Shown here: positions 1 to 7,456 of the stretch, one piece after another | Numbering within the stretch: the first letter of the stretch is position 1 | Layout of the letters: every line of letters starts with the position of its first letter | Origin: Segetibacter sp. | GTDB lineage: Bacteria; Bacteroidota; Bacteroidia; Chitinophagales; Chitinophagaceae | DNA: 15,299 bases | Direction: 5' to 3' | NCBI GenBank assembly: GCA_030146445.1 | Contig: JASLBT010000068.1 | Coordinates: 1 to 15,299, forward strand | Program-made: the position numbers and the translations under genes | The notes under the pieces: model-generated | What the model saw: only the letters and a program-made list of their open reading frames with translations | What the model was told of the DNA's origin: nothing | Database searches by the model: none

Positions 1-47
1 CACATAATGCAGTGAATGGATGGTTCAGTAAAGTATGGAGAAAATAA
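1..47 (+). CDS. C-terminal end of an unidentified upstream gene (partial)
   Basis: From position 3 the sequence reads as 14 codons, ending in residues NGWFSKVWRK and a TAA at 45-47. The gene would begin left of the window. A mixed basic and aromatic tail is plausible for a protein end, and a terminator-like structure follows directly at 56-114, which supports a gene ending here. The fragment is too short to assign to a family. It does not look like undecaprenyl-diphosphatase, which I recall as a common upstream neighbour of truB in Bacteroidota. A chance open frame cannot be excluded. Confidence 0.3.
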   Translation, partial: HNAVNGWFSKVWRK

Positions 48-55
48 TTTAATTG

Positions 56-114
56 CAAGCAAATGGTAAAATGACAAAGCAAATACATGTTGATTTGTAG
101 ATTGCTTGTTTTTT
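56..114 (+). terminator. Possible intrinsic terminator after the left-edge gene
   Basis: CAAGCAA at 56-62 pairs perfectly with TTGCTTG at 102-108. Inside it, CAAAT at 80-84 pairs with ATTTG at 93-97. The outer stem is followed at once by six T residues (109-114). The loop is long and the stem AT-rich, so this is weaker than a classic terminator. Its place just past the TAA at 45-47 is what makes it credible. Confidence 0.35.
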
Positions 115-377
115 GTGCTTAAGTATGAAGGTCAGTTGCTACTAGATTATGCTGCCATGAAAAACTTACAGTAAAAGTGAGTGACACAACCGGGGATGAT
201 TATAGAATGAATGCCGGTCTCCAAAAAAAGATCAAACCCAGGGCAAACGCTTTCATCGGCCTCGCCATTTTTCTTTACAGGTCATAATTTAAAGCCAATG
301 TTCGGTGGACAGAACGTTTTGGAAATAGCGTTTTAAGCCAGCTTTTCATGGGAGCAATATGCTAAGCTGCTAACGTT
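115..377. other. Non-coding spacer upstream of truB
   Basis: About 260 bp with no convincing gene. A 26-codon ATG frame in the middle (MNAGLQKKIKPRANAFIG at its start) has no recognisable relatives and no signal of being translated. I see no tRNA, repeat or riboswitch-like fold. Confidence 0.4.
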
Positions 378-385
378 TACATTTG
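378..385 (+). promoter_or_regulatory. Bacteroidota -7 promoter element for truB
   Basis: TACATTTG is an exact match to the Bacteroidota sigma-ABfr -7 consensus TAnnTTTG. It lies 14 bp before the GTG start of truB, so the transcript would have a very short leader. No good -33 TTTG is present at the expected distance, so the call rests on the -7 element and its position. Confidence 0.4.
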
Positions 386-399
386 CACAAATGCTGTAA

Positions 400-1086
400 G
401 TGGAAACATTGCTAAATAAATTTGAAGAAGGCCAGGTACTGCTGATTGATAAAGAAATCGACTGGACCTCGTTTGATGTGGTACGGAAAATCCGCTCACT
501 GATCAGGATAAAAAAAGTTGGTCATGCCGGAACGCTTGATCCCTTAGCATCGGGTTTGTTGATTGTATGTACCGGAAAGTATACCAAAAGGATAAACGAA
601 TACATGGGTATGGAAAAAGAGTATACGGGCAGCATTACCCTCGGCGCCAGCACGCCCACCTACGACCTGGAAAGTGAGCCCACCGGCTTTGGCGATATCT
701 CCTACCTTGATGAAGAAAAGATATACGATACCACTAAACAGTTCACCGGGGTCATCCAACAGGTACCACCGATCCATTCAGCAATAAAGCAAGCAGGCAA
801 GCCGGTGTACCTGATGGCACGAAAAGGAGAAGACGTTATTCTTGAGCCGCGAACAGTTACGATACATCAGTTTGCCATCGAACGCATAGAACTGCCCAAC
901 GTTTACTTTAGGGTAGTTTGCGGCTCGGGAACTTATATTCGTAGCCTTGCAAATGACTATGGGAAAGCACTTGGCTGTGGTGGATACCTGAGTTCGCTCC
1001 GGCGCACAAGAATCGGAATTTTCAACGTTGACGATGCACAATTGGTGAGTGAGTTTCAGCAATCGTTGCTGTTGGAAAATCGCTAG
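400..1086 (+). CDS. truB: tRNA pseudouridine(55) synthase TruB
   Basis: TruB converts uridine 55 in the T-loop of tRNAs to pseudouridine, in the cytoplasm. The protein has 228 residues. The family hallmark GHAGTLDPLASGLL spans about residues 41-54, with the catalytic aspartate at D47 (GTLDPLA). An N-terminal K-x-x-D-W-T-S-F-D segment precedes it, and the later RxVCGSGTYIRSLAND block near residues 168-184 matches the KGTYIR(S/T)L motif of the fold. It lacks the C-terminal extension/PUA region of the roughly 310-residue Escherichia coli enzyme; I recall short forms as usual in Bacteroidota. The start is GTG at 400; no ATG lies upstream in frame with good context, and a TTG at 409 is the only close alternative. 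Its stop codon overlaps that of the convergent TamL-like gene. Confidence 0.96.
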   Translation: METLLNKFEEGQVLLIDKEIDWTSFDVVRKIRSLIRIKKVGHAGTLDPLASGLLIVCTGKYTKRINEYMGMEKEYTGSITLGASTPTYDLESEPTGFGDISYLDEEKIYDTTKQFTGVIQQVPPIHSAIKQAGKPVYLMARKGEDVILEPRTVTIHQFAIERIELPNVYFRVVCGSGTYIRSLANDYGKALGCGGYLSSLRRTRIGIFNVDDAQLVSEFQQSLLLENR

Positions 1087-3503
1087 AAGGGCAAGCCAAT
1101 TCCCAACTGGATCGCGTAATTGTTTCTCCTGGCTGAAGGGATTGCAGGGTTTGGATTTTCGAGCTCACGATTGCGCCACGTAAAGTCAGCCAGGTTTAGC
1201 CAACCATTGTTTTCGCGTCGTGCCGGATCCTTCAACTTAAAGCCAAGGTCGACCCGAATAAGAAAATAATTAAAATCGAGCCTTACACCTGTACCTACCC
1301 CGATTGCGAGATCCTTTAAAAAACGATTGAATGTGAGCTTGCTTTCGGGATTGCTGACACTGTTCTTCAGATTCCAGATATTACCGATGTCGGCAAATAA
1401 AGCGCTGTTTACTTTTACGCCCCCGATGACGGTGATGGGAAAACGGTATTCAAGGTTTGTCTCCAGTTGTATGTCGCCAAACCTGTCGCGGAAAGAAGTA
1501 GAAGTATCACTGATCAACGACGAACCTAATCCGAGCTGGCGTACCTGCCAGGCACGCATGCTGTTCGGCCCCCCGGCAACAAACTGTTTAAAAAACGGGA
1601 GCGACTGGCCAAGGACCGGATCGTTGCTGTAATTATAACCAATACCTCCAAATACCCGGTAGGCGAATGCGGTTTTTCGAAACGGCCGCAATTGTCTGAA
1701 CTCGCCTTCTGCCTTTAGATACCTATATACCTTGTTTAATCCCAGCAAAGCGCCTGCGATTCCTCCCGCTTCTTCACCAAACAGCCTGATGTAATTGGTA
1801 ACGTCGGGATTAGCACTCCCTGGAAAAATTTTGTTATAGGTGAGGTTTTGACTAACAACATAACCGGTGTTAAAAGCGGTTCTGAGAAAAGGATTATCCA
1901 CGAATGCCTTGGTTAGCAACCGCAGTGTGTCAAGGGTATAGAGTTCAACATTCAACAGCCGGTACGACCAGAGGTTTGTCTTTCGTTTCCATTCGTATCC
2001 CCATGAAGCAACAAGGGTTCTTAAGCGGTAAAAATTCCTGCGTTCCGTGTAACCTGCACTAAAACTTACGAGTGTTTTATAGTCGTCGAGCCGCTTAAGC
2101 CGGTTTAACCGGATAGGTGTGATGAACTGCGGTATACTAAAGGTGTGCGACAGACTTGCCTGAAGCGTTTGCAGTGGAATGGTATCCGAAAACGAGACTT
2201 CAACACCCGTCCTCAAAGCAGTACTTGACTGGATGGACTCTTTCCACACGTTCCTGTTCCGGATGGTTGTATTGTTACCGATACCCAACAGGTTACCGGT
2301 TGAGATGGTACCGCTGTTACGACTGACTTCGAAATCGCTGCCAAAAGAATATTTTTTTGCCGGCGTAAGTAAAAAATGAAAATCCAGCAGCGGCACCGTA
2401 TCAAAGTAGGTTGCAGCAGTTGCCGTTTCATTCTCGCGTACCGTAACGCTGTCTACATGAGGTGTGCTTCTTACATCTACCTGGCTCCATGCGCCAAGTT
2501 GATTCAGAGAATTGACGGTCTTATAAAACTTTTCTTCGTTATACACCACTCCGCGCCTGAGATACGTATGCTCACGCAATGGTTTCATATGGCTATAACC
2601 CTCGTTTTGATGAGAGGTTATTTCGCGACGATTGAAGACAATACTGTAAGGCTTACTGATGACAGAGTCAGCCAGCTCATTGGCTCCTGTTTCGGGATAA
2701 TAATGAATATTCCCGATGTAGAATTTTGTAAAGCTGTTTGAGTCGGCTGTGTTCTTTTGTTTGATAACAACATCGACTGTGGGATCGAGACGCCTTCGCT
2801 GGTTGGCTTCAGCAATGATCCGTGCCTGTTCGAACGGATCGAGAGTAAGTTGGAGCAAGGTAACGTCGGTGGTATCTATTTCGGCATACAGGTTTTCCCT
2901 GGTAAAATGAAAATAGCCGTTCTTCCGGAAAAGGGCAACCAGCCGGTCTAACTCCGAAGCAACAAGTTGTTTTGAAAACGGTTTATTACTGCCGAGTAAC
3001 GACTGGCTGCTATTCTCCATGGCCAGTTTGCGAAGCTCAGGCTTCATCAGGGTATCAAAGGCGAATGAGTCGATCCGCAGGTTCCTGCCAAGCGTTATGT
3101 TCATTAATACCGTTTTGCGGATCTGGTCGCGTACCGTATCCGGTTCAACCGGCACCTCAGCGAACAGTGCATTGTAATAACCCTGGGAGTTAAGGTAAGA
3201 ATTCATAAAGGCGATGCTGCGTACAACACCGGCACTATCATAAACAGGCGGATTGCGGATCACGGTTCTCACTCCAAGCTGGGTGATACTCTTTACCTTT
3301 ATGCTGTCGTCCCAATAACCATCAAGCTCCGTTTGAAGGCGCTTTTTTTCGTCTTTTGAAGGAACACCCTGAACATTGATTTTATTTGCAAAAACGAAGG
3401 GAACATCGCGGGGATAGTTTTTTACAACTGTACACGAACCCAGTATCATCATAACCATCACAGCCGTTAGAATGGCATGAAATACAGGCCTTTGTGTAAA
3501 CAT
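1083..3503 (-). CDS. tamL: TamL/BamA-family outer-membrane lipoprotein (Omp85 superfamily)
   Basis: This Omp85-type barrel protein probably helps insert or translocate outer-membrane proteins. With the ATG at 3503 (806 residues) it starts with a lipoprotein signal, MFTQRPVFHAILTAVMVMMI followed by LGSC, lipidated Cys at 24. POTRA-like alpha/beta repeats fill about residues 35-370, and a 16-strand-type barrel runs from about 385 to the final Phe (GIGLPF). The conserved barrel motif GGPNSMRAW is at about 644-652, corresponding to the L6 loop of Omp85 proteins. A lipid-anchored TamA relative is the defining trait of Bacteroidota TamL. An in-frame ATG at 3545 would add 14 residues before the signal, but a promoter-like TATATTTG lies between the two starts, so 3503 is preferred. 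No tamB is in the window. TamL rather than BamA is an inference from the single lipobox and the length. Confidence 0.88.
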   Translation of the reverse strand: MFTQRPVFHAILTAVMVMMILGSCTVVKNYPRDVPFVFANKINVQGVPSKDEKKRLQTELDGYWDDSIKVKSITQLGVRTVIRNPPVYDSAGVVRSIAFMNSYLNSQGYYNALFAEVPVEPDTVRDQIRKTVLMNITLGRNLRIDSFAFDTLMKPELRKLAMENSSQSLLGSNKPFSKQLVASELDRLVALFRKNGYFHFTRENLYAEIDTTDVTLLQLTLDPFEQARIIAEANQRRRLDPTVDVVIKQKNTADSNSFTKFYIGNIHYYPETGANELADSVISKPYSIVFNRREITSHQNEGYSHMKPLREHTYLRRGVVYNEEKFYKTVNSLNQLGAWSQVDVRSTPHVDSVTVRENETATAATYFDTVPLLDFHFLLTPAKKYSFGSDFEVSRNSGTISTGNLLGIGNNTTIRNRNVWKESIQSSTALRTGVEVSFSDTIPLQTLQASLSHTFSIPQFITPIRLNRLKRLDDYKTLVSFSAGYTERRNFYRLRTLVASWGYEWKRKTNLWSYRLLNVELYTLDTLRLLTKAFVDNPFLRTAFNTGYVVSQNLTYNKIFPGSANPDVTNYIRLFGEEAGGIAGALLGLNKVYRYLKAEGEFRQLRPFRKTAFAYRVFGGIGYNYSNDPVLGQSLPFFKQFVAGGPNSMRAWQVRQLGLGSSLISDTSTSFRDRFGDIQLETNLEYRFPITVIGGVKVNSALFADIGNIWNLKNSVSNPESKLTFNRFLKDLAIGVGTGVRLDFNYFLIRVDLGFKLKDPARRENNGWLNLADFTWRNRELENPNPAIPSARRNNYAIQLGIGLPF

Positions 3504-3512
3504 ATATATGTT

Positions 3513-4241
3513 ATGCTGAGTAAAAATGAAGTCAAATATATTCAATCTTTATGCCACAAAAAACAGCGTGACCAGGAAGGGTTATTTATAGCAGAAGGCC
3601 CGAGGCTCGTAGCAGATCTGCTTTCAAGCGATATGGAGGTGGTAAACATTTATGGAACCGCGGCTTTCTTCGACGAATATCAGGTAAAAAACGGGGCCGT
3701 AAAAATCGTCAGCGCCGATGAACTATCGCGCATCAGCAACCTGCAAACGCCAAACCAGGTGGTTGCGATAGTAAAACAAAGGGAGCCATTAAACTTACCC
3801 GTTTTAACCGGAACGATAACCCTTGTGCTCGACGGCATACAGGATCCCGGCAATCTTGGCACCATCCTTCGCATTGCCGACTGGTTTGGCATAAAGCAGG
3901 TTATTGCAGGCCGCGATACCGCCGAGATCTACAACCCAAAAGTCGTACAGGCCAGCATGGGAAGCATATGCCGGGTGAATGTTTGGTACTACGATCTTTT
4001 GCAATGGTTACCAGGGGCCAATATGCCGGTATATGGGGCAGTGCTCGATGGTGAAAGTGTTTACCAGGTGAGCAAACCGGTTGCGGGGCTGCTGTTGATC
4101 GGCAATGAAGGCCGCGGCATTCATGAAGGGCTACAGCCATTTATCAGCAGGCCGGTGACCATCCCGCGGTTTGGCGGTGCAGAATCGCTTAACGCCGCTG
4201 TTGCAACAGGCATCATTTTATCGCATTTGGTTGGGGGATGA
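3513..4241 (+). CDS. SpoU/TrmH-family (SPOUT) RNA 2'-O-methyltransferase
   Basis: A cytoplasmic SAM-dependent enzyme that should methylate a ribose 2'-OH in rRNA or tRNA. It has 242 residues from the ATG at 3513. The N-terminal substrate-binding domain (about 1-95) contains the typical FIAEGPRLV segment at 25-33. The knotted SPOUT domain follows, with motif 1 LDGIQDPGNLGTILRIADWFG (about 106-126), motif 2 LLLIGNEGRGI (193-203) and motif 3 IPRFGGAESLNAAVATGIIL (217-236). Motif 3 commonly reads IPM, so R219 is a small deviation. An upstream ATG at 3477 would add 12 residues, but family members usually start with a short M-[LI]-S/T-K segment as seen at 3513. The exact RNA target cannot be told from sequence. 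It is divergent from the TamL-like gene, a pairing I recall from other Bacteroidota. Confidence 0.92.
   Translation: MLSKNEVKYIQSLCHKKQRDQEGLFIAEGPRLVADLLSSDMEVVNIYGTAAFFDEYQVKNGAVKIVSADELSRISNLQTPNQVVAIVKQREPLNLPVLTGTITLVLDGIQDPGNLGTILRIADWFGIKQVIAGRDTAEIYNPKVVQASMGSICRVNVWYYDLLQWLPGANMPVYGAVLDGESVYQVSKPVAGLLLIGNEGRGIHEGLQPFISRPVTIPRFGGAESLNAAVATGIILSHLVGG
3533..3560 (-). promoter_or_regulatory. Probable promoter for the TamL-like gene, inside the methyltransferase ORF
   Basis: Read on the minus strand, TATATTTG (3540 down to 3533) matches the Bacteroidota -7 consensus TAnnTTTG exactly. A TTTG at 3560-3557 sits 16 bp upstream as a -33 element, slightly closer than usual. Transcription would start near 3526, which supports the start codon at 3503. 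The promoter lies within the first codons of the divergent methyltransferase gene. Confidence 0.45.
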
Positions 4242-4265
4242 TTAGCGAATTACGGATTGAGATCA

Positions 4266-4292
4266 GGTATTAAGGTATTTGGTATAGGGTAT
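4266..4292 (-). repeat. Inverted AATACC repeat cluster (left arm)
   Basis: Four copies of GGTAT (AATACC-type words on the minus strand) start at 4266, 4274, 4281 and 4288, a 7-8 bp period. The first 14 bases, 4266-4279, are the exact reverse complement of 4668-4681 in the right-hand array. Degenerate ATTACGGATT-type words flank the cluster at about 4249-4258 and 4302-4322. Confidence 0.6.
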
Positions 4293-4489
4293 TAGGATAG
4301 GCGGATTACCGATTACGGATTTGGATTGAAGTTGAAGTCGACAAGTTGACTGGTTGATTATGTCTACCCTCAAATAGAGTTTACACATGTACAGGAAAGC
4401 AGATTCAAGTGCCTCCTTTGAAATACACCTCCGACAAGGTATTTCGAAACTTTTTGGACCCGGCTTGACCGTTTTCAATTGACATCGTT

Positions 4490-4517
4490 GCCCGTCCGCT
4501 GCGCCAGTCGGACGGGC
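4490..4517. repeat. GC-rich REP-like hairpin
   Basis: GCCCGTCCG at 4490-4498 is the perfect reverse complement of CGGACGGGC at 4509-4517, with a 10-base loop CTGCGCCAGT. The 9-bp, very GC-rich stem stands out in an AT-rich spacer and is not followed by a T-run, so it resembles a REP-type repeat more than a terminator. It lies between the two AATACC arrays. Whether it occurs elsewhere in the genome cannot be seen here. Confidence 0.55.
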
Positions 4518-4573
4518 GTCGCACTCTTGTACTGCTGTCTTTATTCAGCGTTAAGACTCGTGAACCCTTCCCA

Positions 4574-4689
4574 ATACCTCAATACCAGATTACCCAAACC
4601 TTAAGTTCAATTGTAACCAGTTGGTTCACCCCATACCTCAATACCTCAATACCGCAATACCCAATACAATACCTTAATACCACAATACC
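4574..4689 (+). repeat. Array of AATACC words with 8-bp period (right arm)
   Basis: Nine copies of ATACC start at 4574, 4582, 4633, 4641, 4649, 4657, 4669, 4677 and 4685. Most steps are exactly 8 bp, with a unit close to TCAATACC; one step is 12 bp and one is 51 bp. The array ends about 10 bp beyond the stop codon of the histidine kinase gene. It faces an inverted cluster at 4266-4292. Confidence 0.7.
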
Positions 4690-4701
4690 CAATTCCTAAC
4701 T

Positions 4702-6048
4702 TCAATTTTCAAACTGCAACAAAAAAGACGTTCCGGTACCCACAATTGATTGGACGGTAATACTGCCATGATGCAATAGCATGATCTGTTTGCAAAGGCT
4801 CAGGCCTATACCACTCCCTGTTTTACGCGTACTGAAAAAGGGAATAAATATTTTATCCATAACTTCTTCTTCCATGCCCATACCGTTGTCGCTTACTTTT
4901 ACCACCGTTTTTTTTGTTGGCGACAAGTAGGCGGACAGCACGATACGTGCGTCAGATCGATCCTTTACCGCTTCAATGCTGTTTACCACCAGGTTTATCA
5001 GTACCTGTTCGACAAGATTCGTATCGGCATGTACAACGAGCGCCGTATCTTTTAACACGATCTCCATATCGATGTTCTTCTGGTCAAGCGTGGGTTGCAT
5101 AAGCGTATGCAGGTTCTCAAAAAGGTCGCGAACAAAAACCTTTTTCAAATTTGGCGTAGTGATCTTATTCAGGTTCCGGTAGGTTTCAGCAAACTTCAAT
5201 AAACCTTCACTCCGTCGTTTGATGGTTTCGATACCAAGTTCAAGGTCATCAACACTGCCGGTATCATTGCTTAGCTGCGGCATCGACTCTTTCAACCGGT
5301 GTCGCAACGTTTCTGCCAACGACGAAATTGGCGCAATGGAATTCATGATCTCATGGGTCATCACACTAAGTAGCTTTTGCCAGGCTTTTGATTCCGTTTC
5401 GTCGAGCGCTTCATCAACATTCTGGAAGGCAATGAGCTTATACTTTTCCCCGTCTGTCTGAAACGCGGTAGCAGATAACAGGATCTTAAATGATGAGCGT
5501 TCAAGCCGGGCTATACCGACCTTACTTTCTCCAGGTTTTAAAGCAATGATCTGACGGTGAAGTTCTTCGTCACGTTTGGCGAGCGAGTGTATCGTTTTAA
5601 GGTAGGGCAGCTGGAGCATTTTCTTCAACGACTCATTCATCCAAACTACCTCCCCCGTTTCCTTATACGAAAGAATGCCGGTATCCACCAGCTCAAGTAT
5701 CTTTTGCAGGTACTGGTATTGCGTCTCCTTTTCTTTACTGATTACCCTAAAGGTGGTGTTGATGTCGTTGAAGCCCTTGCGTAACGACTTGAGCTCAGGG
5801 GCTGCATGTTTTACATCAAAGTTCCTGGAGAAGTCGCGGTAGTGGATCGACTCAATAAATTGTTCCAGCTCTTCATGTGCTCTTCGGTGAAAACGATAGA
5901 GCTCGAAAACCTGGTACGCCAGCAAGGGGCCAATCAGCACCACGTACACATATTTGGCCGCACTTAACAGGAAAGCCACCGCACACATACTTGCAAACAG
6001 CAGTATGATCCGGAGCAGGATCGGCCAGTAGAAGTCTTTTAAGTTCAA
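4702..6048 (-). CDS. Membrane sensor histidine kinase, NtrY-like
   Basis: An inner-membrane kinase that should phosphorylate the response regulator encoded just upstream. It has 448 residues. Two close hydrophobic segments (about 9-30 and 32-46) leave almost no periplasmic domain, so sensing is probably within the membrane or cytoplasm. A HAMP-like or linker helix (50-110) and a PAS-like domain (about 111-215) follow. The HisKA motif MTHEIMNSIAP carries the phospho-accepting H232. The ATPase domain shows the N box (N352-N356), G1 DNGMGM (387-392), the F box FIPFFSTR (401-408) and G2 GSGIGL (411-416), so it looks fully active. It lies 46 bp downstream of the regulator gene in the same direction, so the two are probably co-transcribed. 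The signal is unknown; the divergent efflux operon suggests envelope stress or a toxic compound. Confidence 0.94.
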   Translation of the reverse strand: MNLKDFYWPILLRIILLFASMCAVAFLLSAAKYVYVVLIGPLLAYQVFELYRFHRRAHEELEQFIESIHYRDFSRNFDVKHAAPELKSLRKGFNDINTTFRVISKEKETQYQYLQKILELVDTGILSYKETGEVVWMNESLKKMLQLPYLKTIHSLAKRDEELHRQIIALKPGESKVGIARLERSSFKILLSATAFQTDGEKYKLIAFQNVDEALDETESKAWQKLLSVMTHEIMNSIAPISSLAETLRHRLKESMPQLSNDTGSVDDLELGIETIKRRSEGLLKFAETYRNLNKITTPNLKKVFVRDLFENLHTLMQPTLDQKNIDMEIVLKDTALVVHADTNLVEQVLINLVVNSIEAVKDRSDARIVLSAYLSPTKKTVVKVSDNGMGMEEEVMDKIFIPFFSTRKTGSGIGLSLCKQIMLLHHGSITVQSIVGTGTSFLLQFEN

Positions 6049-6094
6049 CGGTATGGGTTTTAAACCAGGTTACAGACCCCGGGGAATGCTGCAA

Positions 6095-7456
6095 TTAAAT
6101 GTCGTATTTGCTCAGCCGGCGATACAATGCTGTACGGGTAAGTCCAAGCTCTTTTGCTGCCTTCGAAATGTTGCCACCATGTTTTTCAATTACCTTCAGA
6201 ATGGTATTTTTCTCAATTGAACTCAGGTTCATTTCACGGGGCTCGTCATCAGCAGGTTTGGTGGTTTCAATCGGTGAAAAGATAATGTCTTTAGCCTGCA
6301 GCACATCATTGTCGGCCATGATCACTGCACGTTCTATGGTATATTGCAATTCTCTAACGTTACCGGGATAATGGTATTGCTGCAGCTTTTCAGTCGCGCT
6401 GCTTCCAAATTGGATACCCGGTTTCAGGTATTTATTGCAGTATATGCTGCTGAAGTGATTTGCCAGCAACAAAATGTCGCTGCCGCGCCGGCGTAAAGGC
6501 GGCACCATGATCTCCACCGTATTAATGCGGTAAACAAGGTCCTTTCGAAACCGGGTTTCATTAGCCAGTTCCTGCAATGGCATATTCGTGGCGCAGATCA
6601 GGCGAATGTCGACCGGCCTTGGCAGGTTGTCGCCGAGCCTCACTACCTGCCGGTTTTGCAATACACTCAGCAGCCGCGCCTGTTGTTGCAGGGCGATGTT
6701 GCCGATTTCATCAAGGAAAAGTGTGCCCCCGTTTGCATATTCAAAACGTCCTTCCCGGTCTTCGCGTGCATCGGTGAAGGCCCCTTTTTTATGTCCGAAA
6801 AGTTCGCTTTCGAAAAGGGAGTCGGTTAAGGCGCCCACATCCACTTTCACATAAGGCTTTTCTGCCCGCAAGGACTCCTGGTGTATGGCCTGTGCGATCA
6901 GATCTTTGCCGGTACCATTTTCGCCAAGAATAAGAATGTTTGCATCTGTCGGGGCGATCTTTGATATTTTGTAAAAGATCTCTTTCATTGGCTCCGACTG
7001 GCCCAATAAGCCCGTGCTGGCAATGCTCTGTTCGGCAGAACTTGCCCCGGCCTTTTGTTTACTCTTGTCTTTTTTTAACAGTGCCTCTTTGATGATGGCG
7101 ATCAGTTTCTCATTGTGCCAGGGTTTTACCACGAAATCCGAAGCACCTTCTTTGAGCGAACGTATGGCGAGGTCGATGTCGCCGTAAGCCGTAATCATGA
7201 TCACTGCAGCATCCGACTTTAGTTCCTTGATCTTCCTGAGCCAGAATAACCCTTCGTTGCCAGTGTTGATCGAACTGGTAAAGTTCATATCCAACATGAT
7301 CACGTCGAACGATTGCCTGGCAAGTATCGACCGGATATGCTCAGGATTCTTCTCCGTAAGCACCTCCTTTACTTCCGTTTTCAACAATAGCCTCACCGCC
7401 GTTAGCACGTCGGTATCGTCGTCAATCACCAGTATCGAGGCATTCTTTAATTGCAC
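6095..7456 (-). CDS. Sigma-54-dependent response regulator, NtrC family
   Basis: A DNA-binding activator that remodels sigma-54 RNA polymerase after phosphorylation. It has 453 residues. The receiver domain (about 5-125) has acidic residues D12-D14, the phospho-acceptor D56 in MLDMN, T89 and K111. The AAA+ domain (about 150-380) has Walker A GENGTGKD (178-185), the sigma-54 contact loop GAFTDA (225-230), Walker B GGTLFLDE (243-250) and the sensor 2 region GNVREL. A Fis-type helix-turn-helix ends the protein (about 412-453, with GGNISKAAKELGLTRTALYR). All key residues are intact. It is the first gene of the minus-strand kinase pair and faces the efflux operon across 449 bp, so that operon is its likely target, by inference from layout. 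Confidence 0.96.
   Translation of the reverse strand: MQLKNASILVIDDDTDVLTAVRLLLKTEVKEVLTEKNPEHIRSILARQSFDVIMLDMNFTSSINTGNEGLFWLRKIKELKSDAAVIMITAYGDIDLAIRSLKEGASDFVVKPWHNEKLIAIIKEALLKKDKSKQKAGASSAEQSIASTGLLGQSEPMKEIFYKISKIAPTDANILILGENGTGKDLIAQAIHQESLRAEKPYVKVDVGALTDSLFESELFGHKKGAFTDAREDREGRFEYANGGTLFLDEIGNIALQQQARLLSVLQNRQVVRLGDNLPRPVDIRLICATNMPLQELANETRFRKDLVYRINTVEIMVPPLRRRGSDILLLANHFSSIYCNKYLKPGIQFGSSATEKLQQYHYPGNVRELQYTIERAVIMADNDVLQAKDIIFSPIETTKPADDEPREMNLSSIEKNTILKVIEKHGGNISKAAKELGLTRTALYRRLSKYDI

Noticed and set aside
2376..2741. 121-codon plus-strand ORF inside the TamL-like gene
   Set aside because: Antisense shadow of a clear Omp85 gene; no motif or plausible start context.
4263..4478. 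71-codon minus-strand ORF in the repeat-bearing spacer
   Set aside because: Its C-terminal part is translated AATACC-type repeat, no family is recognisable, and the 14-bp repeat arm lies within it.
4242..4701. CRISPR array
   Set aside because: Units are 8 bp with 3-base variable parts, not 25-40 bp repeats with unique spacers, and no cas genes are near.
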